Source: Phycisphaerales bacterium UBA2421
Lineage (GTDB): Bacteria; Planctomycetota; Phycisphaerae; Tepidisphaerales; Tepidisphaeraceae
Reading direction: 5' to 3'
DNA: 64,000 nt
NCBI GenBank assembly: GCA_002343075.1
Contig: DDRH01000044.1
Coordinates: forward strand, 108,690 to 172,689
Shown here: positions 35,506 to 43,199 of the stretch, in pieces
Layout: every line of letters begins with the position of its first letter
Numbering within the stretch: position 1 is the first letter of the stretch
The notes under the pieces: generated by a model
Databases searched by the model: none
What the model was told of the DNA's origin: nothing
Seen by the model: only the letters and a program-made list of their open reading frames with translations
Position numbers and translations under genes: made by a program

Positions 35506-36342
35506 ATGGCGACCGCCGTGGATAGTCTGTGGAGCTACGTCAAGGGCCGGCGCTGGATGTCGGCCCGGGTCTTGCTAGACCATCTGGACTTGGCGGCGGG
35601 GACGACCGACCCGGAAGACTTGGACTATCGGTCGCGGCTGCTCATTCGCGATTCCCTTGACGCGCTCGCCGGCCACTACGGGCGGCCGTACATCCAATCC
35701 CGCATTTCGCGCCTGGCGTCCGCGGGCGCGCTTCAAGCGACCTGGAACACGAAGTTTGACGACGAGACGGGTTTTCCATCGTTGAAGGATCGAATCATGG
35801 AGCCTCTAACGCACGACGATGTGTTCAGTTACCTCCGCGACCTCGCCTGTGATGTCAGAACCCCTACAACGGTAACCATTGGCGGTTCGGTTGCGCTGAT
35901 CCTGCGCGACCTGTTGATACGCGACACGGAAGACATCGATGTGGTCAACGAAGTTCCCCCGACCATCCGTCAGCTGCATGCCACGCTCGACCGGCTCAGA
36001 GAGCGGCATGAGTTGATTCTTGGCCACTTTCAGTCACATTATCTTCCCAGCGGCTGGGAAAGCCGGACAACATTACTTGAGACATTCGGACCGCTGCAGG
36101 TTCGGTTGGTTGATGCGATCGACGTGCTGCTGACAAAACTTTTCAGCGTTCGCTCGAAGGATTTTGTCGACCTCCGCTCGGCTTGGAAGCTGATTGACCG
36201 CGAGGCATTTCGTGATCGACTCGTACGCGAAACTACCGAGCTTCGCTCAATCGAACGACTGCTGGAGCCAGCAAAACGCAACTGGTACGTCCTCACCGGA
36301 GAAGACGATTTGCCAGCACTTCGGAGAGACTCCAACGATTGA
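35506..36342 (+). CDS. Nucleotidyltransferase-fold protein (AbiEii/DUF6036-like)
   Basis: 278 residues from the ATG at 35506; an ATG at 35488 overlaps the predicted -10 element. The N-terminal region (about 10-90) looks like a small helical, possibly winged-helix segment. The central part has IGGSVALILRDLL followed by DTEDIDVVNEVP, the GxS and DxD motifs of a nucleotidyltransferase core, then VDAIDVLLTKLFSVRSKDFVDL, which is typical of AbiEii/DUF6036-like proteins. Some relatives are toxins of type IV toxin-antitoxin systems, but no AbiEi-like antitoxin gene is adjacent. A chromosomal orphan of this superfamily is the safest description. Confidence 0.65.
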   Translation: MATAVDSLWSYVKGRRWMSARVLLDHLDLAAGTTDPEDLDYRSRLLIRDSLDALAGHYGRPYIQSRISRLASAGALQATWNTKFDDETGFPSLKDRIMEPLTHDDVFSYLRDLACDVRTPTTVTIGGSVALILRDLLIRDTEDIDVVNEVPPTIRQLHATLDRLRERHELILGHFQSHYLPSGWESRTTLLETFGPLQVRLVDAIDVLLTKLFSVRSKDFVDLRSAWKLIDREAFRDRLVRETTELRSIERLLEPAKRNWYVLTGEDDLPALRRDSND

Positions 36343-36448
36343 TGCAGTCGGCGGAAAACAGTCTGGCGCCCACTTGCGGGCGAAACAGGTGTTTAAGACT
36401 CTGTTCTTGGGTTCTGGCCGAAGCAACTCGGTTCGCTTCCGCGATCGA

Positions 36449-36913
36449 TCACGCCGCGCCGTGATGGTGGCAACAGCCGGCACGGCAGTTGCGAATGTTG
36501 AGAATGTGGCCGGTAATCAGCAGCGCGCTGCCCGCCATGGTGATGATCGTGCCCAAGGGCAGGTGAAAATGGTCGTGGTCGTGTGTTTCGTGCGGCACCG
36601 CCAGCGCCGCCCAGACCGCTATGACCCCGACCGAACCGATGATTAGCGGCAGCAAGTGGCCGTGTCGGCGGTAGCCGCGCCAGAGAGCGTAGCTGGCGAT
36701 GCCGGTTACGCCCAGCGCGATGAGCTTATGAATAATGGGGTTATGAAACGCCTCCCCGACCGCGGGCAGCGCCAGCAGCAGCACGGGGGTGAGTAAGCAG
36801 TGGACGCCGCACGCCACCGACAGCGCCACCCCAGCCTTGTCGGCAGTGCTGGTTTCTGTGGGGGAGTCGATCGGAGTTGGCATGGTCAACGCTGCTTCAG
36901 ACGCCATCCACAT
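36449..36913 (-). CDS. MerC-like membrane protein with His-rich loop
   Basis: 154 residues from the ATG at 36913; 36907 and 36883 are alternatives. Four predicted helices with MerC-family features: LSVACGVHCLLTPVLL in the first helix (the Cys-Cys pair) and PLIIGSVGVIAVWAAL in the third. A His-rich loop HETHDHDHFH lies between helices, and the C-terminus is CRAGCCHHH, suggesting metal binding. MerC carries mercury in mer operons, but chromosomal MerC-like proteins of this type are linked to zinc or other metals. A perfect palindrome lies just upstream at 36921-36935. Confidence 0.72.
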   Translation of the reverse strand: MWMASEAALTMPTPIDSPTETSTADKAGVALSVACGVHCLLTPVLLLALPAVGEAFHNPIIHKLIALGVTGIASYALWRGYRRHGHLLPLIIGSVGVIAVWAALAVPHETHDHDHFHLPLGTIITMAGSALLITGHILNIRNCRAGCCHHHGAA

Positions 36914-36920
36914 GATTCTA

Positions 36921-36935
36921 TGCAATTTGATTGCA
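36921..36935. promoter_or_regulatory. Palindromic candidate operator of the MerC-like gene
   Basis: TGCAAT-TTG-ATTGCA is a perfect 6-bp inverted repeat with 3-base spacer. TTGCATTT recurs at 36953-36960. The AT-rich palindrome sits a few bases before the MerC-like start and could bind a Fur/Zur-type metal regulator; no such regulator gene is in the window. Confidence 0.5.
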
Positions 36936-37289
36936 TTTACAAGGCGATTGTGTTGCATTTGTGCGCAGGCCGGGCCGCTCCGCATTCATAAGTTTATTAT
37001 TGACAGATATTTATGTTGGATTCCCCGCGGCCGGGTGCCCAAGTTCATTCCCGCGGGTGCCATCCCGACACCCCGCGGCTTTGTGCTGCTTAGACGGACC
37101 TGTTCCCCGGAGGTGCCCATCGGCTGCTTTGTTGCGATAACTTCCAGTTCACATCGCGCTAGGATTTCATAAACACCTTGACGCCGCGGGCGGGCTTCGT
37201 TGCGATGCGAGCCCTTCGGATCGATCATGCCAGCGCCCGCCGCTGGATGCCGGCCCGGTTTTGTGGGTTTGTCCTTGGAGAATCGGAGC

Positions 37290-38066
37290 ATGCTGCTAAT
37301 GAGCAAGACGCAAGAATCGTCCCGGTCTGCTGGCGTGCAGGCAAATGCCCGCAAGCACCAGAAGAAGCGCGTGCTGGTTGTGGATGATGAGCAGGACATC
37401 GTCGAGTTGATTCGCTTCAACCTCGAGCGCAACGGCTATGAAGTCTTTACCGCCGCCGACGGAAACGCCGCGCTTGAATTGGCGCGGAAGCAGGTGCCCG
37501 ATCTGGTCGTTCTCGATCTGATGTTGCCAGGCATCGACGGCACCGAGGTTGCCCGTCGGCTCAAGGCCGAACCGGCAACGTCAGGCGTGCCAATCGTGAT
37601 GCTCACCGCCAAGAGCGAAGAGACGGATGTGGTGGTCGGCCTGACGCTTGGAGCCGACGATTATGTAACCAAGCCGTTCAGCATCAAGATTTTGCTGGCA
37701 CGACTCAACAGCGTCCTGCGCAGAAGCGACGCTGCGCCCCCCGGGGCCGGGGATGATGCTCCGCTGCTCAAGGCGGGCCCGCTGGCGATTGACGCTAGCA
37801 AACACGAAGTGACCGTCGATGGCCAGTCGGTCAAACTCACGCTTACCGAGTTCAAGCTGCTGAGCGCGCTCGTGAGCGCGCGTGGCCGGGTGCTTTCTCG
37901 CGATCAACTGATGGACAAGGCGATGGGCTCCGATGTTTTTGTAACCGATCGCGCGATCGATGTTCACGTCACCGCGATCCGCAAAAAACTGGGTAGCGCG
38001 AGCTATCTCATTCACACCGTGCGCGGCGTGGGATACCGCCTGCAAGAGGATGGCGAGGGGGAGTGA
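37290..38066 (+). CDS. PhoB/OmpR-family response regulator
   Basis: 258 residues from the ATG at 37290; an ATG at 37299 is also possible. Receiver domain: VLVVDDEQDIVEL, phosphoacceptor Asp76 in LVVLDLMLPGIDG, MLTAKSEETD with Thr, and the Lys of YVTKPFSIK. The C-terminal winged helix is OmpR-type: LTLTEFKLLSAL, RGRVLSRDQLMDK and HTVRGVGYRL. This layout is that of PhoB. The histidine kinase gene follows 186 bp downstream. A Pst transporter lies 8-14 kb away, so phosphate control is plausible, but no clear Pho box was seen before pstS. Confidence 0.93.
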   Translation: MLLMSKTQESSRSAGVQANARKHQKKRVLVVDDEQDIVELIRFNLERNGYEVFTAADGNAALELARKQVPDLVVLDLMLPGIDGTEVARRLKAEPATSGVPIVMLTAKSEETDVVVGLTLGADDYVTKPFSIKILLARLNSVLRRSDAAPPGAGDDAPLLKAGPLAIDASKHEVTVDGQSVKLTLTEFKLLSALVSARGRVLSRDQLMDKAMGSDVFVTDRAIDVHVTAIRKKLGSASYLIHTVRGVGYRLQEDGEGE

Positions 38067-38252
38067 AGCGACGCCCCCGAGGTGGGTGGGTTTGGACCCG
38101 CGGTTGATTCAATTTTTGCGAGGAAAGGGCCGCTTTGATCGCCTGCTGGAGGCCTGCAGACTGCGGCACAGCCATCCTTGGGGACCGCGTTTTGACTTCT
38201 CGGCTTGGGCCCTTCCCAAGCGACACGCGGTGCTCGACAATTCAGCGAACTC

Positions 38253-39677
38253 ATGCCCTCGAAGACCAGCGTCATCCGAATCATCACCCCGCTTGCGGTT
38301 TCGATAGCGCTATCGATGCTTGTTTGTGCTGCGGCGTTTAAGCTGGTCTGGCCGGCAGTCCCGCTGGTTGTCATTGTGCTCCCGACGGTTGTTGCGAGCC
38401 TGCTCACGATTGCGTGGCTGATGATCGTCTTGCGCAAGCGTTGGGTTGGCCCCGTGCGCCATCTCGCCGAGACCGCCGACCGGATGGCCGCAGGCGATTG
38501 GGCGGCGCGTGCTGAAGTAAGCGGTGCGGAAGACCCTCGCTCGCTGGCCGGCCGGCTCAACCTGCTCGCCGCCGCCGCCGCCAGAGGGATGTCTGATCTG
38601 GACCACCAGCGCTCCAATCTGCAACAGCTTGTCGATTCGCTGCCCGACCCCATCCTGCTCTCCGACCCACAGCAGCACGTCGTCCTGATCAACACCCCCG
38701 CGGCGCGAATGCTGCAGGTGCTCCCGTCTGAAGTTTTGGGGAAGAAGTTTGTCAATGTTGTGAACGATGCGCAGATTCTCGATCTGTTCGAGTCGATCCA
38801 CGAGTCGCCCGTTCACCAGCAGGAGATTCGCATCGCCCGCGCGGGCCAGCGCAACATTTACCAAGGTGTTGGTACCCGCACCAAAGCCGGCGGCGTGCTT
38901 ATCGTGCTCCGCAACGTCACCACCATGGCGTCGGCGATTCAGATGAAGACCGATTTTGTCGCCAATGCCAGCCACGAGCTGCGCACGCCGATTGCCGCGA
39001 TCAAGATAGCGTTCGAGACGCTCAATGAGGTGTACCGGGAAGACCCCGAAACGTCGCAGAAGTGCATCGGCATTATTGAAGGACACATGCACCGGCTGGA
39101 AGAACTGCTGCGCGACCTGCTCGACCTTTCGCGCGTGGAAACGACCGACCTCAAGCCGCAGTTGGGCGAAGTGTCGGCCGCGCAACTGTTTCAGATTCTA
39201 CGTCAGGCATTGGTGCCGATGGCTCGACAGCGTGAAGTCGAACTGAAATTTGAGGGCGACGAGTTACTGAAGTTCAGCAGCGATGTGCGGCTGCTCGATC
39301 TGACTCTCAAAAATCTTGCTGAGAATGCGATCAAGTTCACACCGCCGGGAGGCAGCGTGACTGTCGCAATATCGAGACACGCCCCAGCGGCGGGTGCCGG
39401 GTCGGGGTCGCACGCGCCTCTCGCCAGCGAGATAAGGATCATCGTCGCCGACACGGGTGTCGGAATCCCGCAGGAACATCTTGATCGCGTTTTCGAGCGG
39501 TTTTATCAAGTCGAGCCTGCCCGCACCGGCGGGGGCATGCGCGGGACCGGGTTGGGACTGGCAATCGTGAAGCACGCCGTTCATGCACTCGGCGGCACGA
39601 TCGAACTGCGAAGCGCATTGGGCAAAGGTACGACCGCTGTCTGCACCATCCCCGACCGCACGGCGGGGCGAAAGTAG
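38253..39677 (+). CDS. PhoR-like sensor histidine kinase
   Basis: 474 residues from the ATG at 38253. Two helices (about 8-30 and 36-60) are separated by a short loop, so there is almost no periplasmic sensor, as in PhoR. A HAMP-like segment (WVGPVRHLAETADRMAAGD) is followed by a PAS domain (about 120-230). The HisKA box is ASHELRTPIAA with His241, and the ATPase domain has N-box LKNLAENAIKFTP, G1 VADTGVGIP and G2 GTGLGLAIVKH. It phosphorylates the regulator encoded just upstream. The ligand is unknown; interaction with PstB/PhoU is the known route for PhoR, and no phoU gene is present here. Confidence 0.93.
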   Translation: MPSKTSVIRIITPLAVSIALSMLVCAAAFKLVWPAVPLVVIVLPTVVASLLTIAWLMIVLRKRWVGPVRHLAETADRMAAGDWAARAEVSGAEDPRSLAGRLNLLAAAAARGMSDLDHQRSNLQQLVDSLPDPILLSDPQQHVVLINTPAARMLQVLPSEVLGKKFVNVVNDAQILDLFESIHESPVHQQEIRIARAGQRNIYQGVGTRTKAGGVLIVLRNVTTMASAIQMKTDFVANASHELRTPIAAIKIAFETLNEVYREDPETSQKCIGIIEGHMHRLEELLRDLLDLSRVETTDLKPQLGEVSAAQLFQILRQALVPMARQREVELKFEGDELLKFSSDVRLLDLTLKNLAENAIKFTPPGGSVTVAISRHAPAAGAGSGSHAPLASEIRIIVADTGVGIPQEHLDRVFERFYQVEPARTGGGMRGTGLGLAIVKHAVHALGGTIELRSALGKGTTAVCTIPDRTAGRK

Positions 39678-39707
39678 GCAGCGCGTTTCAAGCGACAACA
39701 TCGCCGC

Positions 39708-39713
39708 TATACT
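39708..39713 (+). promoter_or_regulatory. TATACT -10 element of folD
   Basis: TATACT preceded by GC and ending seven bases before the folD ATG at 39720. The transcript would start at or next to the start codon, so folD may have its own leaderless promoter besides readthrough from the kinase gene. Confidence 0.45.
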
Positions 39714-39719
39714 CGACTT

Positions 39720-40586
39720 ATGTCAGCCACAATCATCGACGGCACTGCGATCGGCAATCGCATCAAGCAGGAGATCGCCGCCCAGACCGCCCGGCTTGCC
39801 AGTGAGGGCAAGCGCGTGCATCTCACCGCGGTCATTGTCGGATCAACCCCCGCGGCGGAGGTGTATGCCAATCGACAGGGCGAGGCATGCCGCGCCGTCG
39901 GAATCGATTACACCCTCCAAACACTTCCCGACGACATCAGCCAACGGCAACTCCGCGATGAGATTCGCAAGCTTAACAAAGATAAATCCGTCACCGGCAT
40001 CATGCTGCACGCCCCGGTTCCCCCGCACATCGACCTGGCACGCATGCAGTTTGAGATCGACGTCACCAAAGATGTCGAAGGAGTGAACCCTGCAAACATC
40101 GGCTATGTGGTCTACGGCCACACGCTCATCGCCCCTTGCACCGCCGGCGCGGTCGTCGAACTGATTCACTCCACCGGCATCGATCTCTATGGCAAGGAAG
40201 CGGTAATCGTGGGCGCCAGCGAAATCGCCGGCAAGCCGATCGCCCTGCTGCTGCTTGGCGAAGGCGCAACGCCCACGCTGTGCCACATCGGCACGCGCGA
40301 CCTCATCAGCCACACCCGGCGCGCCGATATCCTGGTGGTTGCGGTGGGCAAACCCGGGTTGATCGGCGCAGCACATGTGCGCGCCGGCGCGATCGTGATC
40401 GATGTCGGCATTAATCGCGTCAAACAACCCGACGGCACAAGCAAAACCGTCGGTGACGTGCAGTTCGACGCCGTTCAACCCATCGCCAGCCACCTCACCC
40501 CCGTCCCCGGCGGGGTGGGGCCAATGACCGTGGCGATGCTGCTAAAAAACACGCTCCGTGCAGCGGAGATTGTGCTGGGGAAGTGA
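39720..40586 (+). CDS. folD: FolD-family methylenetetrahydrofolate dehydrogenase/cyclohydrolase, atypical active site
   Basis: 288 residues, the normal length. The NADP half has VIVGASEIAGKPIALLLL, and the C-terminal signature PVPGGVGPMTVAMLL is intact, as is KDVEGVNPANIG with the catalytic Asp. The catalytic centre differs: the family YVxxK motif reads YANRQ (Tyr49 kept, Lys replaced by Gln53), and GxLVQLPLP reads GIMLHAPVP (Gln replaced by His97). In E. coli and human enzymes that Lys and Gln are needed for cyclohydrolase chemistry. PCTPxG also reads PCTAG. It may be a dehydrogenase without cyclohydrolase activity, or a paralogue with another substrate. Expression may be leaderless. Confidence 0.85.
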   Translation: MSATIIDGTAIGNRIKQEIAAQTARLASEGKRVHLTAVIVGSTPAAEVYANRQGEACRAVGIDYTLQTLPDDISQRQLRDEIRKLNKDKSVTGIMLHAPVPPHIDLARMQFEIDVTKDVEGVNPANIGYVVYGHTLIAPCTAGAVVELIHSTGIDLYGKEAVIVGASEIAGKPIALLLLGEGATPTLCHIGTRDLISHTRRADILVVAVGKPGLIGAAHVRAGAIVIDVGINRVKQPDGTSKTVGDVQFDAVQPIASHLTPVPGGVGPMTVAMLLKNTLRAAEIVLGK

Positions 40587-40774
40587 TGTCCGGCATGCGG
40601 AAATGCCGCAAGGTCATTTCGTGGGTCCTGATGATATTTGGTTCGGCGATTTGCTTCGGGGTGCCGCCTGAACATCTCATCGCATACCACGCTGTCGCGA
40701 CTACCATTGGCAAGTGGAGGTGCGATGCCGGGCCTGAGCGCCAGCCACGAGCCAGAGTAATCTATAAAAAATTT

Positions 40775-40791
40775 CGACAATATTCGACATC
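40775..40791 (+). promoter_or_regulatory. Candidate ParD operator
   Basis: TTCGACA occurs at 40775-40781 and again at 40785-40791, a 10-bp period (one helical turn), in an AT-rich stretch about 30 bp upstream of the parD start. Ribbon-helix-helix antitoxins usually bind such repeated half-sites. Confidence 0.45.
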
Positions 40792-40817
40792 GTCTGCAAA
40801 CGACCCACATGGCATAG

Positions 40818-41087
40818 TTGAATATCTCCACGCCGGAATCGCCCCGAAAATTCGTCGTTCAGCGAGCGCGTCAAACCAGCCACGCGACGCCCAAGGAGTA
40901 CATTCGTACGCTGATTCGCGCCGATCAGAAGCGGGCCGAGTTAGACCGGCTTGACCGACTACTGATGGTGGGTCTTGCCTCGAGGCCCGAAGGCGAGTTG
41001 GCCGGCGATTATTTGAAGCGACTAAAGGAATGCATGCAGAAAAGTGCCGACAGAGGCGCGCGTTCCAGGCGAAAGCGGAAAGCGTGA
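40818..41087 (+). CDS. parD: ParD-like antitoxin
   Basis: 89 residues from a TTG start. MNISTPESPRKFV followed by TPKEYIRTLIRADQKR is the ribbon-helix-helix opening of ParD antitoxins, and LLMVGLASRPEG the toxin-binding part. A basic tail (RGARSRRKRKA) extends past the usual end. Such proteins repress their own operon and neutralise the ParE toxin. The stop overlaps the proposed GTG start of the parE remnant by four bases (GTGA). The antitoxin frame is intact while the toxin is broken. Confidence 0.8.
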   Translation: MNISTPESPRKFVVQRARQTSHATPKEYIRTLIRADQKRAELDRLDRLLMVGLASRPEGELAGDYLKRLKECMQKSADRGARSRRKRKA

Positions 41088-41403
41088 AGCGTCGCAAGCA
41101 CACGATGCTCCCCGCCGCCGGTTGTGAACTGATTCAGATCGCCGAATACATCGCCTGCGACAACCGTGCCGCTGCCGAGCGTTTCATTGTTAGGGCGCTG
41201 GAAAGCATCGACTTTATCACGTTCATGCCAGACCCAGGATCACGGTATGAAGCCGCGCCGCCGAAATGGGCGAGATCCGAAGATGGTCGGTCAGAGGATT
41301 CCCCAACTAATCAATCTTTTATCGGCTGGAGAAGTCGGCGATAAAAATCATCCGCGCACTACACAGTGCCCGAGACGTTCAGCTCATTTTCAACGAAGAG
41401 TGA
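41084..41403 (+). pseudogene. ParE-like toxin pseudogene (frameshift and nonsense)
   Basis: From the GTG at 41084 the frame reads LPAAGCELIQIAEYIACDN and AAERFIVRALESIDF, the N-terminal half of a ParE/RelE-fold toxin. Near 41260-41270 (in CCGCCGAAATGGG) the match moves to another frame, which continues MGEIRRWSVRGFPN, then a TAA stop at 41308-41310 where the family has Tyr, then SIFYRLEKSAIKIIRALHSA and RDVQLIFNEE to a stop at 41401-41403. One frameshift plus one nonsense change in an otherwise well-preserved sequence show recent inactivation. Confidence 0.8.
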
Positions 41404-41571
41404 TCGTCCGCTTAGAGCGGCACATCATCTGACACGGCAAATCCAGCACCTCGCTTGCCAATAGCTCAGTTTCTGCAAACACGGCAGTCCGGCTCTCCGC
41501 GGCGAGAATGCGCCGGCAGAACACATTCTCGCCGGGGCACTCACTTTGCATGTGCCCCGGGCGCGGCCTTG

Positions 41572-43092
41572 CTATTGCTCCGGCACTTCCAGTTCCTTCT
41601 TCAGCCGGGCCAATTCAGCCTCCAGTTCCCGCTGAACTGCGGCATATTCGGTCAGGCCGTAGACGTTGTTCATTTCCTGTGGGTCCTTCTCCAGATCGAA
41701 CATTTCCCACTCATCTATCGGATAGAAATGAATGAGTTTCGCGCGGCCATTGGTCACGCCTTCGTGCCGGTATACCTTGTGCTCCTTTTCTTCGCCTTCG
41801 TAGTAGTGGTAATAGAATGAGCTGCGCCAGTTTTCCGGGGTCTCGCCCTTCAGAATCGGCAGAATGCTCATCCCCTGCATTTCCGGCGGGGCTTTGAGGC
41901 CGGCCGCGGCGAGGAAGGTCTGGGCGAAGTCGACATTGCCGACCATCGCACGCTCCACCCGCCCGGGCACGACAACCCCCGGCCAGCGGATGACCAGCGG
42001 GGTGCGGAACGACTCTTCGTACATCATGCGTTTATCAAACCAGCCGTGCTCGCCGAGGTAAAAGCCCTGATCGCTGGTGTAGATGACGATGGTATTGTCG
42101 GCCAGTTTCAGTTCGTCCAGCGTGCTGAGCAACTGTCCGATGCCGTCGTCTACTGAATCGACGCAGGCAAGGTAGTCTTTCATATACAACTGGTAGTACC
42201 ATCGCGTTCGATCGTCGCCGGCGGGGTTGGCAGCGATGAATGCGGCCCGCCGGGGGTCTACCAGCGTTTCCCACGCCTTCTTTTGCTCTTCGACCATGTG
42301 ATTAAACAGCCAGACACGATGGTGGTTATCCGGCTCCCAGAGCTTCACATCGCGGTCGTTCATCTGGCTGATGCGCAGCTCGGCAAACTGCGCCGCCTTT
42401 CCACGGCGGCTGTAGTCTTCGAGAAGCGTTGGCGGTTCTGGAAAGTTTCTGCCAGCCATCTTCTTCAGCTTTTCCGGGGCGGGGTCCCACGGGCGGTGCG
42501 GCGCTTTGTGTTGCACCATGAGCAGAAACGGCTTGCTGTTGTCTCGCTGGCTCTTAAGCCAGTGGACGGCCTTGTCGGTGATGATATCGGTGACATAACC
42601 CGGTACCGGTGCCTGCCCGGCGGGGGTGATGAAATCGGGCGTGTAGTATTTTCCCTGGCCGGGCAGAACTTCCCAATGATCGAAACCGGTCGGCTCGGTG
42701 TGCAGGTGCCATTTGCCGATCACTGCCGTCTGATATCCGCCAGATCGAAACAGCTTTGGGAAAGTGGTTTGGCTGCCATCAAAATCTGTGCGATTATCCG
42801 GGACCCCGTTTTTGTGGCTGTATCTGCCTGTCAGAATCGTCGCCCGACTGGGCGAGCAAATGGAGTTGGTCACATAGCAGCGATCGAAGCGGATTCCCTC
42901 GGCTGCCATGCGGTCAATGTTCGGCGTTTCGTTGCGATTAGAGCCGTAAGCGCCGATGGCCTGATATGCGTGGTCATCGGTCATGATAAACAGAATGTTG
43001 GGCCGATCCGCAGCGTGAGCGAGAGACGCCACGGCGATAGAAGCGATCGACGCGAACACAATGCGCAAGGCACTCTGTTTGATGAAACTCAT
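41572..43092 (-). CDS. Secreted sulfatase
   Basis: 506 residues from the ATG at 43092, which begins a signal peptide (ALRIVFASIASIAVASLAHA); a frame extending to 43167 is unlikely. The catalytic loop is CSPSRATILTGRYSH with Cys79, the residue converted to formylglycine. Metal ligands come from NILFIMTDDH (Asp-Asp) and later YTSDQGFYLGEHGWFDK, and GKWHLH is the conserved Lys-His motif. The C-terminus has the DUF4976-type FDLEKDPQEMNNVYG. It removes sulfate esters from polysaccharides in the periplasm or outside. The next gene upstream on the same strand is a large clan GH-A-like protein, consistent with glycan degradation. Confidence 0.93.
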   Translation of the reverse strand: MSFIKQSALRIVFASIASIAVASLAHAADRPNILFIMTDDHAYQAIGAYGSNRNETPNIDRMAAEGIRFDRCYVTNSICSPSRATILTGRYSHKNGVPDNRTDFDGSQTTFPKLFRSGGYQTAVIGKWHLHTEPTGFDHWEVLPGQGKYYTPDFITPAGQAPVPGYVTDIITDKAVHWLKSQRDNSKPFLLMVQHKAPHRPWDPAPEKLKKMAGRNFPEPPTLLEDYSRRGKAAQFAELRISQMNDRDVKLWEPDNHHRVWLFNHMVEEQKKAWETLVDPRRAAFIAANPAGDDRTRWYYQLYMKDYLACVDSVDDGIGQLLSTLDELKLADNTIVIYTSDQGFYLGEHGWFDKRMMYEESFRTPLVIRWPGVVVPGRVERAMVGNVDFAQTFLAAAGLKAPPEMQGMSILPILKGETPENWRSSFYYHYYEGEEKEHKVYRHEGVTNGRAKLIHFYPIDEWEMFDLEKDPQEMNNVYGLTEYAAVQRELEAELARLKKELEVPEQ

Positions 43093-43199
43093 AATCCACC
43101 CGGCAAAAAGAGAGGACGCAACCCAGCCGCCGGGGAAAAGCGTACCGACCGACAATCCGTGGGGCAATGGCCCGCCGCTCTACCGGGCTGATTGCCGCG

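Noticed and set aside
36914..36985. Extended MerC-like start at 36985
   Set aside because: It would run through the palindromic operator and add a non-hydrophobic leader unlike the family.
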